From a bacterium (lineage in GTDB: Bacteria; Elusimicrobiota; Elusimicrobia; Elusimicrobiales; UBA9959): a stretch of DNA of 64,000 nt. Positions 48,970-57,130 of this stretch are shown piece by piece (the stretch's first letter is position 1; every line of letters begins with the position of its first letter). The DNA lies in contig JAJZPF010000003.1 of assembly GCA_021811315.1 (NCBI GenBank), positions 62,001 to 126,000 of the forward strand, given 5' to 3'. The notes below the pieces were generated by a model. That model worked only from the letters and a program-made list of their open reading frames with translations. It was not told the DNA's origin and ran no database searches. Both the position numbers and the translations under genes were made by a program.

Positions 48970-50264
48970 CAGGGCTGTCCCAAGAAACTTTTTCAGGCGA
49001 AGGGCAGGAAGGGCTGCAGATCCCCGTCACGTATCCTATTCAGCCTATTTTGGTTCAAATTTAAAGTGTCCAACAGCGATAATCGCTCCATTAACCCCGC
49101 CTTAATCACCTGATGCAGGTAGTAAAGCGAATGCGCGTAGCGGCTTTGATATTTTATATAGGCCAGCAGCAGGTAATAGCACATGGCTGACCAGATCTGT
49201 GTCAGGACCGCGTTCTCGCTGGTACCCAGGAACGTCTTTATTTTCAGGTTCTGCTTTACCCATCTGAAAAACGCTTCTATCTGCCAGCGCGACTTGTAGA
49301 TGTCCGCTATTGTCCGCGCCGGCAGCTTCATCTGGTTCGTTATGAACTCAAAAGTCTTATCACGCTCTTTATCGTAATATCTTACAAGCCGCAGCCACCG
49401 GGGATGCGTTTCCTTCATTTTCCCGCATAGTTCTATTACGTCATCGCTGACCACCCCTTTGGCCGGACCCTTCCAGCTTACATGCTGTCCCACAATGCGG
49501 TAATTCACCCTTTCCCGCAGGCGGGTGACGAAGTAAGCCCCGGCGTCGCCGATGCGGCGAAACCACTTGGAATCCATATAGCCCCTGTCAAAGCAGTAGA
49601 TGCTGTCCCGTGAAAGCTTTATATGCGCCCTGGCCGCAACAACATCGTTATCCTCGCCGCCGGTCATCACCATAAAGCACGGGATATCCCCGCTGTGGTC
49701 GAACTGGAAATGCATTTTTATGGCCCCTTTCTTATGCTTTATCCTCGCCCAGGGGAAGACCGACAGGCAAAGGCTGATGGTGGTGGCGTCTATGCTGTAA
49801 AGCGGGTTCGGGAAGTTAAACTTGTGTTTAGGGGTAAGGTCGCGGCATCTGGCCAGAAGTTTGTAGAACATGCCCTCGTAGATGCGCCAGTCGCGCTTTG
49901 CGTTGGCGTTTGAAAGCGTGTTGCGGCAGATCTTTGAGGGCAGGCCCAGGTGATAGGTTCTTAAATTCTGCACGCTGAAGGCGCTTTCTATTTCGCGCAG
50001 ACTTTCCAGCCCGCTTATCTGCGCGTATAGTAGCGCCGTGAACTGGTTCCAGGTGCTCAGCTTCTTGGCGTAGCGGTCTGCGCCATACTGTTTTACGAGG
50101 GTTTCGAAACTATGTCTTGGCAGCTGCAAAAGCAGGCTGGAAAACAATGTGTTATAATGTGACATAAGGGATCCTCCGTCGGTAAAGACTGTTTTCTAAG
50201 CAAAAACATCTTACCATTAACGGAGGATTCTCTTTGTTTTACGGATTTTCCTGGGACAGCCCTG
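48970..50264 (-). mobile_element. IS4-family insertion sequence (intact, with target duplication)
   Basis: The 1295-bp element is bounded by inverted repeats CAGGGCTGTCCCAAGAAA (48970-48987) and the reverse complement of TTTCCTGGGACAGCCCTG (50247-50264), one mismatch. A 9-bp direct repeat, CTTTAGGGA, flanks it (48961-48969 and 50265-50273) as a target duplication. It encodes one transposase. The intact ends, intact gene and exact duplication imply a recent insertion. Confidence 0.95.
48993..50165 (-). CDS. IS4-family transposase
   Basis: A 390-residue DDE transposase. The N-terminal region (about residues 10-70, TLVKQYGADRYAKKLSTWNQ) matches the DUF4372-like segment of IS4-type enzymes. Catalytic acids are in YSIDATTISLCLS and YCFDRGYMDSKW. 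The IS4 signature Y-x2-R-x3-E-x6-K is exact in YKSRWQIEAFFRWVK. It nearly fills the element and should be active. Confidence 0.95.
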   Translation of the reverse strand: MSHYNTLFSSLLLQLPRHSFETLVKQYGADRYAKKLSTWNQFTALLYAQISGLESLREIESAFSVQNLRTYHLGLPSKICRNTLSNANAKRDWRIYEGMFYKLLARCRDLTPKHKFNFPNPLYSIDATTISLCLSVFPWARIKHKKGAIKMHFQFDHSGDIPCFMVMTGGEDNDVVAARAHIKLSRDSIYCFDRGYMDSKWFRRIGDAGAYFVTRLRERVNYRIVGQHVSWKGPAKGVVSDDVIELCGKMKETHPRWLRLVRYYDKERDKTFEFITNQMKLPARTIADIYKSRWQIEAFFRWVKQNLKIKTFLGTSENAVLTQIWSAMCYYLLLAYIKYQSRYAHSLYYLHQVIKAGLMERLSLLDTLNLNQNRLNRIRDGDLQPFLPFA

Positions 50265-50273
50265 CTTTAGGGA

Positions 50274-50357
50274 ACACTGCGTGTAGACTCGCTGGGTGTT
50301 GTCGGATAACCGCCGCAGCTGCATGTCACGGACCATCTTTTCGCGCAACGGGGTCAT
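50274..50357 (-). pseudogene. Tyrosine-recombinase/integrase N-terminal stub
   Basis: After a GGAGG site at a proper distance, the ATG at 50357 begins MTPLREKMVRDMQLRRLSDN followed by TQRVYTQ, the N-terminal SAM-like core-binding start of phage-type integrases. After 28 residues it meets the IS4 target duplication. The sequence beyond the IS does not resume the integrase, so it was already a fragment before the IS landed. Confidence 0.72.
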
Positions 50358-50956
50358 TGCTGCCTCCTGTATTTTAGGTGGGATAAGGCGCTCCAAGGAG
50401 CCGCCCAGTGGCAGTATAGGCAACTGGTGATACGGAATTATTGATGAATAAAGAACCGGAATTATCGGAGAGGCAGGAGGCGATGGGAAGCTACGGCCGC
50501 GGGACAACCGCGAAGCGGTTTCGTTCAACGATGTTATGTATAACCCAAGCCCGCCCGCCTCCTTATCCCGAATCCCGCATTTGCGGGATGTCCCGCTGGC
50601 GCATGACCCGGTGTTAAAACCGCTGATCCCGCACGGATTGGACGTGTATGAAAAGATGGTGCGCCGTGAAACGACACTACATACTTGGTAGCGACAAAAC
50701 TAACCTAAAGGAGGTCTGGCCTGCGGGTTGCCCCTTGGGTAACATTCTTAATTGATTTGACAGGGGGGCCACAAGTACCCAGTTCAGTCACATTTTAAGG
50801 CCTATGTTAAAATGGGCCTTACTGGTGTGGAGAACTCGCCAGGCTGGGCGGATGGGACCTAAGGCCTATTTTTGCCTAGTCCAAAAAAATACATTTAACA
50901 GGCATTCATGCCCAGGATAAGTTAATGGGTTGTGTTAAACTATCAAATGTGCAGGG
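50358..50956. other. Accessory remnant region
   Basis: No intact gene is seen. A plus-strand frame ending near 50691 reads PLIPHGLDVYEKMVRRE and has no recognisable start, so it may be the tail of a lost gene. The right part holds the AGGCC motifs at 50796, 50813 and 50859. Confidence 0.4.
50791..50941 (+). promoter_or_regulatory. AGGCC motifs and -10 of the first exported phosphatase
   Basis: CATTTTAA-GGCCTATG-TTAAAATG (50791-50814) is an inverted repeat with an AGGCC centre, followed by TGGGCCTTA (50813) and CTAAGGCCTA (50859). TAAACT at 50936-50941 is a -10 element 45 bp before the start. A -35 is not evident. Confidence 0.5.
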
Positions 50957-50986
50957 TTGCACACTGGAGTGTTAAAGGGGATTCTC

Positions 50987-51727
50987 ATGAGGCACAAAAT
51001 AACCGGCATTGCCGCCATTCTCACTATCTTGGTTCCCCTGCAGGCCGCACAAGCCCAGGAAAACCGGCAGCTGGCCCCATACGCCTATTTCGCTTCCGCG
51101 GGTTTTGAAGGGAAAGCGCTTCCTGTTCCAGCTATAATCGCGGATATCCCGAAAGTGGATACGCCCGCCGCCGAACCTTTAAACATACCTTTGGGGAACT
51201 TCGGCGTTGTCCTCACGCAAGGTATAGACGCCCGCCGGAACATCCGGGATGGTGTCGTTTTTAGGGGCGGCTCGCTGGATAATGAGCCCTCATACGCGTT
51301 TTTGCGCGATATAGGCGTCAGCGCCGTTGTTAACCTTCAAAGCTTGCACCAGAGTGACCCGGCTCTCTGCGCCAAATACGGTCTGACGTGCCGGGAAGTG
51401 GGCATACTTCCTTTCGATTTCATCAGTCTGACTAGGAGCTCGGCTTTTCAGAATGCTTTCCGCTTTGTCCTTGATGAAAGAAAGGCCGGCAAGAAAGTCT
51501 ACATCCACTGCATGAAAGGCAAAGACAGGACAGGGGCGCTAGCGGCGGCTCTGATGATAAGAGAGCAGGCTTGCGGCGGAGAGTTCGACAAAGTCAGGCT
51601 GCGCGACACCATAGAGGAGTCGCTCAAGGCGCATCATTTCTGGTTCCGTAACTATCCTAAATGGCACGCGGAAATAACCGGTTGGGTAGAGAATTTTGAG
51701 GGGAATAAAGATTGGCTCTGTAAGTGA
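50987..51727 (+). CDS. Exported tyrosine/dual-specificity phosphatase, paralog 1
   Basis: The start at 50987 follows AAGGGGA. A signal peptide (ending LQAAQAQ) is followed by a PTP-fold domain: FGVVLTQGIDARRNIRDGVV, GVSAVVNLQS and the catalytic loop IHCMKGKDRTG with nucleophile Cys175 and Arg181 (HCx5R). A general acid may be the Asp in PFDFIS. The C-terminus, FEGNKDWLCK, contains a conserved Cys. Such secreted enzymes hydrolyse phosphotyrosine, inositol phosphates or phosphoinositides; the substrate is unknown. Paralog 2 follows at 51807. Confidence 0.9.
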   Translation: MRHKITGIAAILTILVPLQAAQAQENRQLAPYAYFASAGFEGKALPVPAIIADIPKVDTPAAEPLNIPLGNFGVVLTQGIDARRNIRDGVVFRGGSLDNEPSYAFLRDIGVSAVVNLQSLHQSDPALCAKYGLTCREVGILPFDFISLTRSSAFQNAFRFVLDERKAGKKVYIHCMKGKDRTGALAAALMIREQACGGEFDKVRLRDTIEESLKAHHFWFRNYPKWHAEITGWVENFEGNKDWLCK

Positions 51728-51806
51728 CCGGACAAAAGGGCCGGGGGGGGTAAAAAGAGAAGTTCGCGCATAAGTTGCTGCACAGTGCGATGATTTCGGA
51801 GGAAAT

Positions 51807-52574
51807 ATGATGAAACCCACAGTATCGAAAACAATCAGCGCGTTTGCTATGCTTTTTTTCGTCTCAACGGCATCCGCTTCTGATCTTGAAAGTCGGGTGG
51901 TGGAGAGCGGGCGGGCGTTCGTTAATCAGAAGTTTATAGCCGGAGAAAGCGTGGTCGAGATCCCAAGTCCGGGGGAGCCCGAATATGTCGAAAAAGGGGG
52001 CGAAGGGCCGTATTATCCGGGGACCAATGAAGGCAAAGCTCCTGATTTCAACAGCCCGATACCCAATTTCGGCCGGGTTGTGGAAGGCGTATATAGAGGC
52101 GCCAGGGTCACCACTGACGAGCATTTTAAGTTCCTTAAAGATATGGGGGTCAATACCCTCGTAAATCTGCAGTGGCCTCTTAAAAACGATGCCAGGCTTT
52201 GTGAAAAATACGGGCTTAATTGTTCCTATGACCCCGTAATAATCGTTCCGCTGGTTGATTGGTATTTTGACATGAAAGCCCTTAAAAAGACTTTTGAATT
52301 TTCGGTAAGCGAGCTCAAAGCGGGCAGGAAGATCTACATCCATTGCCACTTTGGCAGGGAAAGGACCGGGATCCTGGCGGCCGCTTTAACGATAAGGAAC
52401 AGCATGTGCGACCCTGAAAGGCAAAAAGACCCCCAGCTCAAGGAAAAGACCTGGAAAATAGTTGAAGCCGGATTTGTGAAATACGGTTATAAAAGCACGT
52501 ATGCCAAGCCTTTCCGTGAAATGCGGTCATGGATAGATAACTTCGGAAACAACAAAGACTGGCTCTGCCGGTAA
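51807..52574 (+). CDS. Exported tyrosine/dual-specificity phosphatase, paralog 2
   Basis: GGAGG precedes the ATG. Signal peptide ends near STASAS. The domain mirrors paralog 1: PIPNFGRVVEGVYRGARVTT, GVNTLVNLQWP and the catalytic loop IHCHFGRERTG with Cys180 and Arg186. It also ends in FGNNKDWLCR, so the two share the same tail with a Cys. The unusual His after the catalytic Cys and the general-acid region (VPLVDWYFDM) differ from paralog 1, which suggests a different substrate. They are 79 bp apart and probably co-transcribed. Confidence 0.9.
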   Translation: MMKPTVSKTISAFAMLFFVSTASASDLESRVVESGRAFVNQKFIAGESVVEIPSPGEPEYVEKGGEGPYYPGTNEGKAPDFNSPIPNFGRVVEGVYRGARVTTDEHFKFLKDMGVNTLVNLQWPLKNDARLCEKYGLNCSYDPVIIVPLVDWYFDMKALKKTFEFSVSELKAGRKIYIHCHFGRERTGILAAALTIRNSMCDPERQKDPQLKEKTWKIVEAGFVKYGYKSTYAKPFREMRSWIDNFGNNKDWLCR

Positions 52575-52623
52575 CGCGGAAAGATCGCGTTAAAGACGAA
52601 GCGGGCGTTAACCAGGCCGCACG

Positions 52624-52786
52624 ATGTTCAGCAACCGCGGGAACGGCTTCGACATGACGTCCCCGGCCTTGGCGGGCGGGAACAGGAACGTGCGCGCCGT
52701 GCCGCTGAACTACTATGACAGCGAGAGCATGCTGTCCGGCCAACTGCGCGACAGCCAGACCCTGGACCTCAAATATGCGGGGTCCT
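52624..52786 (+). pseudogene. Unidentified gene fragment beside an IS21-like remnant
   Basis: A frame reading FDMTSPALAGGNRNVRAVPL and SGQLRDSQTLDLKYAGSW looks coding but lacks any family match and runs into the IS21-like element at 52787. A matching frame resumes after the element (ALGDYPFYYSKMNTLIYYFL, 53070-53150), so a gene may have been split. The evidence is weak. Confidence 0.35.
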
Positions 52787-53069
52787 GGGCGCTAACGAAA
52801 ACTGACCCACTTCTGCTAATTTAAATTGACCCAAGCGGAGCGTTTGCGCGCGCAAACGAGGATTCTTACTATGGGTAGTGACTCTCTCATATATCCGCCT
52901 ACTGCCTTCTGGTTGATTTCCCCTATGGGAGGGCCGTTAAAAGTTAGCTGTAAACATGGTACGCTCTGGCACAACCACCCATAGTTATGGGGCCAAAACC
53001 TCAGCTTGTTCCAAAAATCGGGTGGGTCAGTTTTCGTTAGCAGGGGCGGGTCAAATCTGGTTAGCGCCC
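52787..53069. mobile_element. IS21-like end remnant or MITE, 283 bp
   Basis: GGGCGCTAAC (52787) and GTTAGCGCCC (53060-53069) form terminal inverted repeats. CTAACGAAAACTGACCCAC (52792-52810) reappears inverted at 53022-53040, and a weaker GCTAA...TGACCC pair lies inside each end. Multiple GCTAAC...TGACCC repeats at both ends are typical of IS21-like elements. There is no transposase, so this is a deletion relic or a non-autonomous element. Confidence 0.6.
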
Positions 53070-53129
53070 AAGCTCTGGGCGATTATCCCTTTTATTACAG
53101 CAAGATGAATACTCTGATTTATTACTTTC

Positions 53130-53158
53130 TTGACATTGTCCAGATTAAGACATAATAT
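53130..53158 (+). promoter_or_regulatory. Consensus promoter of the Fur-family gene
   Basis: TTGACA (53130-53135), 17 bp, TAATAT (53153-53158). The start site would fall at about 53165, the ATG itself, so the message is likely leaderless. GACATTGTC and GACATAAT overlap the promoter and could be its own operator. Confidence 0.82.
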
Positions 53159-53164
53159 AGGGTT

Positions 53165-53560
53165 ATGGTTAATGCCGCACTCGTATTAAAACATCACGGG
53201 GTCAGACCGACCATGCACCGCTTGGCCGTGGCTAAATTTATACTGGGCAGCAAGGAGCACCCTTCCGCGGAGCAAGTTTGGGCGCTTGTGAAGGCGAAGT
53301 TCCCCGCCATCTCACGCGCTACCGTATACAGCACGCTTGAACTGTTCGCGGAAAAAGGCCTGGTCCGCAGGCGCATTATAAAGAAAGGCACAGCCGTATA
53401 CGACCCGGTCATGGAGCCGCACCATCACCTGGTGGAGGAGGCCACCGGCCGCGTTTACGACATCCCTTGGGCAGCGGTAAGACTCCCGCGCAGGATAGTG
53501 ATCCCCGGTTTTGAGGTTGCGGAATTCCATTTGGTGATAAAGGGAAAAAAGAAAAGATAG
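53165..53560 (+). CDS. Fur/PerR-family regulator lacking the structural zinc Cys residues
   Basis: A 131-residue Fur-fold protein: winged helix with PTMHRLAVAKFILGSKEHPS and ATVYSTLELFAEKGLVRR, and the metal-binding EPHHHLVEE. The CxxC pair that normally follows the HHH motif is replaced (EEATGRVYD) and the C-terminal CxxC is absent, so the Cys4 zinc site is missing. Operon position ahead of catalase and a Dps-like ferritin supports a peroxide-responsive role. No ribosome-binding site was seen. It is probably translated from a leaderless message. Confidence 0.92.
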   Translation: MVNAALVLKHHGVRPTMHRLAVAKFILGSKEHPSAEQVWALVKAKFPAISRATVYSTLELFAEKGLVRRRIIKKGTAVYDPVMEPHHHLVEEATGRVYDIPWAAVRLPRRIVIPGFEVAEFHLVIKGKKKR

Positions 53561-53572
53561 AGGGGAGGAAAC

Positions 53573-55033
53573 ATGGATAAGAAAAAAGTTAACAAACTGA
53601 CTTCGGTGACGGGCGCACCGGTGGTGGACAACCAGAACAGTATGACTGCCGGACCGCGCGGGCCCATGTTGATGCAGGACGTGTGGTATCTAGAAAAACT
53701 CGCGCATTTCGACCGCGAAGTGATCCCGGAACGCCGTATGCACGCCAAGGGCTCGGGCGCATTCGGCACATTCACCGTTACCAAGGACATCACAAAATAT
53801 ACCAAGGCCGCCATCTTCTCTAAGGTGGGCAAGAAGACCGATATGTTCGTGCGCTTCTCCACCGTGGCCGGAGAGCGCGGCGCGGCCGACGCCGAGCGCG
53901 ATATACGCGGCTTCGCCATGAAGTTCTACACCGAGGAGGGGAACTGGGACTTGGTGGGCAACAACACCCCGGTCTTCTTCCTGCGCGACCCGCTGAAATT
54001 CCCGGACTTGAACCACGCCGTCAAGCGGGACCCGAAGACCAACCTGCGCAGCGCGAAAAACAACTGGGATTTCTGGACCTCGCTGCCCGAGGCGCTGCAC
54101 CAGGTGACTATCACTATGAGCGACCGCGGCATCCCGGCGAGCTATCGCAACATGCACGGCTTCGGCAGCCACACGTTCAGCTTCTACAACGCCAAGAACG
54201 AGCGCGTATGGGTGAAGTTCCACCTCCGCACACAGCAGGGAATAAAGAACCTCACCGACCAGGAGTCGTCCGAGACCATAGCGAAATGCCGCGAAAGCCA
54301 CCAGCGTGACCTCTTTGAGGCCATCGAGAAGAAAGACTTCCCGAAGTGGACAATGCTCATACAGGTTATGACCGAGGAACAGGCGGCGAAGCTGCCCTAC
54401 AATCCGTTCGACCTGACCCGCGTGTGGTACCATAAGGACGCCCCACTGATGGAAGTTGGGGTGTTCGAGCTCAACCGCAACCCGGAGAATTACTTCTCCG
54501 ACGTCGAGCAGGCAGCGTTCAACCCTGGCAGTATAGTGCCAGGCATAGGCTTCTCTCCGGATAAGATGCTGCAGGGGCGGCTGTTCTCCTACGGCGACGC
54601 GCAGCGCTACCGCCTTGGGGTCAACCACCACCAGATCCCGGTGAACAAGCCGCGCTGTCCGTTCAACTCCTACCACCGCGACGGCCAGATGCGCACAGAC
54701 GGCAATCACGGCGGTACGCTGGGCTACGAGCCTAACAGCTACGGCGAGTGGCAGCAGCAGCCCGGCTTCGCCGAGCCGCCGCTGAGGCTGGAGGGCGCCG
54801 CGGACCACTGGGCGCAGGACGACGACAACTTCACCCAGCCAGGCAAACTGTTCCGCCTGATGAAGCCCGCGCAGCAGAAAGTGCTCTTCGAGAACACCGC
54901 CCGCGCCATGGGCGACGCCCCGAAGGAAATAAAGCTGCGCCACATAGGCAACTGCTACAAGGCCGATCCTGCCTACGGCGAGGGCGTGGCCAAGGCACTG
55001 GGCCTGAATGTTAAAGAGGCTGTTAGGGCCTGA
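53573..55033 (+). CDS. katA: Monofunctional haem catalase
   Basis: Catalase converts hydrogen peroxide to water and oxygen in the cytoplasm. The 486-residue enzyme has the active-site His in [13 protein letters not shown], the Asn/Phe region of [40 protein letters not shown], and the haem-ligand Tyr in [21 protein letters not shown]. The size and lack of a C-terminal flavodoxin-like domain place it in the small-subunit clade. It starts 13 bp after the Fur-family gene and forms an operon with it and the ferritin gene. The Fur-family protein is its likely regulator. Confidence 0.97.
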   Translation: MDKKKVNKLTSVTGAPVVDNQNSMTAGPRGPMLMQDVWYLEKLAHFDREVIPERRMHAKGSGAFGTFTVTKDITKYTKAAIFSKVGKKTDMFVRFSTVAGERGAADAERDIRGFAMKFYTEEGNWDLVGNNTPVFFLRDPLKFPDLNHAVKRDPKTNLRSAKNNWDFWTSLPEALHQVTITMSDRGIPASYRNMHGFGSHTFSFYNAKNERVWVKFHLRTQQGIKNLTDQESSETIAKCRESHQRDLFEAIEKKDFPKWTMLIQVMTEEQAAKLPYNPFDLTRVWYHKDAPLMEVGVFELNRNPENYFSDVEQAAFNPGSIVPGIGFSPDKMLQGRLFSYGDAQRYRLGVNHHQIPVNKPRCPFNSYHRDGQMRTDGNHGGTLGYEPNSYGEWQQQPGFAEPPLRLEGAADHWAQDDDNFTQPGKLFRLMKPAQQKVLFENTARAMGDAPKEIKLRHIGNCYKADPAYGEGVAKALGLNVKEAVRA

Positions 55034-55071
55034 TATACAGACTGGACCCCGTAAAACAAGGAGGAACGCTA

Positions 55072-55575
55072 ATGGGAACACGTGGACGTGAAATTATAGG
55101 AATGGATGTAGATAAACTGCTGGGACTGCTTAATAAAGCTTTCGCCAGCGAATGGCTGGCCTATTACCAGTACTGGCTGGGGGCCAAGGTAATCAAAGGC
55201 CCCATGAAGGACGCCGTGGCGGCGGAGTTGAACCTGCATGCCACCGAGGAATTAAGCCACGCCACACTGCTGGCCGGGCGGATAATACAGTTAGGCGGTA
55301 CTCCAGTACTTAGCCCGCAGGGCTGGCTAGAGGAAACTCCGTGCAAGTACGATGCTCCGGCGGACCCTTACGTCGCCGTGCTGCTGGACCAGAACATCGC
55401 CGGTGAGCAGTGCGCCATCAGCACCTACAAAGCGCTTATGGATGCCACCAAGGATAAAGACATGGTCACTTATAATATGGCACTAACCATATTAGAGCAG
55501 GAAGTGGAGCACGAAGAAGACCTGCAAAGCCTGCGCGAGGATCTGGACCTGATGGTAAGACGCGGCGATAAATAA
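55072..55575 (+). CDS. Dps-like ferritin (DPSL type)
   Basis: A 167-residue ferritin-like helical bundle: FASEWLAYYQYWLGAKVIKG, AVAAELNLHATEELSHATLL and EQEVEHEEDLQSLRE supply carboxylate and His ferroxidase ligands. Two Cys residues (TPCKYD and GEQCAIS), placed as in Dps-like thioferritins, support the DPSL type. These proteins oxidise and store iron using peroxide and protect DNA. A GGAGG site and its place 38 bp after catalase fit one oxidative-stress operon. Confidence 0.93.
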   Translation: MGTRGREIIGMDVDKLLGLLNKAFASEWLAYYQYWLGAKVIKGPMKDAVAAELNLHATEELSHATLLAGRIIQLGGTPVLSPQGWLEETPCKYDAPADPYVAVLLDQNIAGEQCAISTYKALMDATKDKDMVTYNMALTILEQEVEHEEDLQSLREDLDLMVRRGDK

Positions 55576-55590
55576 GCTGGAGAGTATAAG

Positions 55591-55623
55591 AAAAGACCGG
55601 GGAGAGGCCCCGGTCTTTTCTTT
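55591..55623 (+). terminator. Terminator of the Fur-catalase-ferritin operon
   Basis: A perfect 12-bp stem, AAAAGACCGGGG / CCCCGGTCTTTT, with an AGAGG loop and a C/T tail, 15 bp after the ferritin stop. Confidence 0.95.
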
Positions 55624-55639
55624 ACCAGGGAGATTAAGG

Positions 55640-55726
55640 GTGGTTAAGATTGCAAGTTCGCCTAAGACAATTATAGCGATAGGAAGCGGGCCACGTAACC
55701 AGCTCGTCGTAAAACGCGGGGTAGAG
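55640..55726 (+). pseudogene. Short reading frame cut by repeat family 3
   Basis: A GTG-started frame reads VVKIASSPKTIIAIGSGPRN and then QLVVKRGVED before entering the repeat at 55727. It looks like the start of a protein that lost its remainder, as at 21652. Too short to identify. Confidence 0.3.
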
Positions 55727-55884
55727 GATGACATGGGCACGTTGTGGAAACGCTGTCCTGGCGCATTCTTGCGCGAATTTAAACGGCCATTTCGCCAGAA
55801 ATGGCCGTAGACGCGCTTAAAAGGCTTTTAAGGCGGGGTATTTTTGCCGGGAAAGCGCCTCCTGGGGCCGCCGGCGGCGGTTAT
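55727..55884 (+). repeat. Dispersed repeat family 3, copy 2
   Basis: Closely matches 21837-22004. The hairpin ACGGCCATTTC-GCCA-GAAATGGCCGT is longer here (11-bp arms) than in copy 1. It ends near GGCGGCGGTTATA, where similarity stops. Confidence 0.88.
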
Positions 55885-55959
55885 ACCCGACTTTGACACT
55901 TAAACCCTGAAAATCCGCCTTGTCTCCAATGAGGGAGGGCTGGGAAATCCGAAAATGTA

Positions 55960-56163
55960 GGCACACAATCTTTCTATATTGTGTCTATCGTGGATAGGAC
56001 GCGTTTCCGTGGAACCTGTTACCGGGCGGCAAACTGGATCTGTGTCGGTGCCACGCAAGGCCGAGGAAAACTGGACCGTCACCGCCTGCATCCGCTGCCG
56101 GCAAAAGACATCTTCCTTTACCCGCTCAGCCAGGATTTCCGGCAGAAGCTTCGCGCCGCCTGA
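55960..56163 (+). pseudogene. DUF4338 C-terminal fragment
   Basis: The frame reads IVDRTRFRGTCYRAANWICV, GATQGRGKLDRHRLHPLPAK and DIFLYPLSQDFRQKL, the conserved tail of DUF4338 proteins. That domain is found in transposon-linked proteins and in the Druantia anti-phage system. No N-terminal part and no other Druantia gene is present, so this is a mobile-element or defence-island relic. Confidence 0.72.
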
Positions 56164-56303
56164 TACCGCGGCGAGACGGGTTTACTGAATATTTACAAGT
56201 CGGGAGCCAAAGGGCTCCTTAGATAAGGCCGCTTCAGGCTCAAAGCGACGAGCCTTACTTAAGGTTTATTATAGCAAGACAATGCGATTTTTTATTACCG
56301 GGA

Positions 56304-56445
56304 AATCTTTTCTTGCAAGGCCGCGGTTGTTAGCTCGGGCCTTACCGCCGCAGGCGGTAAGGGGGGGGCGCGGCCGCGCAGGGGCGGGGCAGGGCTGTTG
56401 CGGCCCTGAGAAGGGCCGCGTAAGGAACTCCATTTTTATCAGGGA
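56304..56445 (+). repeat. Dispersed repeat family 2, copy b
   Basis: About 142 bp matching 26326-26458 in order. The second hairpin is CCTTACCGCC-GCA-GGCGGTAAGG: relative to copy a, the G-U pair has become A-U, keeping the stem. A third hairpin, CGGCCCT-GAGA-AGGGCCG, is present only here. Confidence 0.88.
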
Positions 56446-56467
56446 AGGCGAACCGGCGCCACTGGGA

Positions 56468-56500
56468 AGATATGTGTATATCCGTATATACAGATATGCC
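56468..56500. repeat. TATA-rich palindrome beside the YefM/YoeB-type module
   Basis: AGATATGTGTATATCC followed by GTATATACAGATATGCC, an imperfect palindrome related to the two beside the AbiE module. It lies 8 bp beyond the toxin stop. Confidence 0.6.
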
Positions 56501-56507
56501 GGCGGGG

Positions 56508-56774
56508 TTATTCGTAATGGGTCCACATCCGCAATATCTTTACGATATGTTCGGCTTTGTAGACCTGGTAGGCGAGGCGGTGCTTGATGTTAATGCGCCG
56601 GGAGTAAGCGCCGGCGAGATCACCCACAAGCCTTTCGTAAGGAGGGGAATTCTGGAACGGGTTAGCGCGTAAGACCTCGAACAGAGCGTCTACGCGGCCG
56701 CGAAGCCCGGAGGCTTGGATCTTCTTGGCGTCCTTGCAAGCGTCCCGGGTAAAAACAAGTTCCCACTTCACCAT
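56508..56774 (-). CDS. yoeB: YoeB/Txe-type mRNA-interferase toxin
   Basis: The 88-residue start at 56774 lies inside the antitoxin end (7-bp overlap), the usual arrangement; a GTG-started frame to 56792 is possible. It matches the YoeB/Txe family: WELVFTRDACKDAKKIQASG, ENPF-type RANPFQNSPPYERLVGDLAG and YSRRINIKHRLAYQVY, with the late IVKILRMWTHYE carrying the typical HY end. The family cuts mRNA at the ribosome. It looks intact. Confidence 0.93.
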   Translation of the reverse strand: MVKWELVFTRDACKDAKKIQASGLRGRVDALFEVLRANPFQNSPPYERLVGDLAGAYSRRINIKHRLAYQVYKAEHIVKILRMWTHYE

Positions 56775-57010
56775 GGCAGCTTTTTTGAGCACTTGGCGAC
56801 GGGAGTCTTCATGTTTTTAATAAGGGACTCGCGCATACCAGGGACGGACAGAAGATAAAGCGTCTCCTGGATGGCTTCCCAGTCTTCGGAAGAAACAAGG
56901 ACCGCGGAGGCGCGGCGCCCTTTTATCTGCACCGGCCTGTGCGAAATGATAGCCGCATCAACAAGGCTAAAGAGCTGCGCGCGGGCCTGGCTGGTAGTTA
57001 TGGTAATCAT
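56768..57010 (-). CDS. yefM: YefM/Phd-type antitoxin
   Basis: An 80-residue antitoxin with the Phd/YefM N-terminal fold: SQARAQLFSLVDAAIISHRP, VQIKGRRASAVLVSSEDWEA IQETLYLL. The C-terminal part, SKKLPW, should wrap the toxin. The N-terminal domain normally represses its own promoter. An imperfect AT-rich sequence (GTACCAGATATAGTACC, 57018-57034), whose ends mirror each other, stands just upstream of the start and may be its operator. Confidence 0.93.
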   Translation of the reverse strand: MITITTSQARAQLFSLVDAAIISHRPVQIKGRRASAVLVSSEDWEAIQETLYLLSVPGMRESLIKNMKTPVAKCSKKLPW

Positions 57011-57017
57011 ACCTTTA

Positions 57018-57034
57018 TTGTACCAGATATAGTA
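57018..57034 (-). promoter_or_regulatory. Candidate antitoxin operator
   Basis: GTAC-CAGATATA-GTAC lies about 10 bp above the antitoxin start. YefM-type operators contain TGTACA-like centres, and this GTAC pair is only a weak match. Confidence 0.35.
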
Positions 57035-57130
57035 CCGCTCGTCAAGGGCCAGTGCGGGCTATAATGAGAGCGGGCGTCTTCTGAGGGTGAAAGGCTCTTA
57101 GCCGGGTTTGTTATTCGGATTGTGCCGAGG

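Noticed and set aside
53690-55081. Long minus-strand open frame over catalase
   Set aside because: Antisense shadow; catalase is intact on the other strand.
56282-56587. Arg/Gly/Pro-rich small protein, with relatives over the other family 2 copies
   Set aside because: Translation of dispersed repeat family 2, not a gene.
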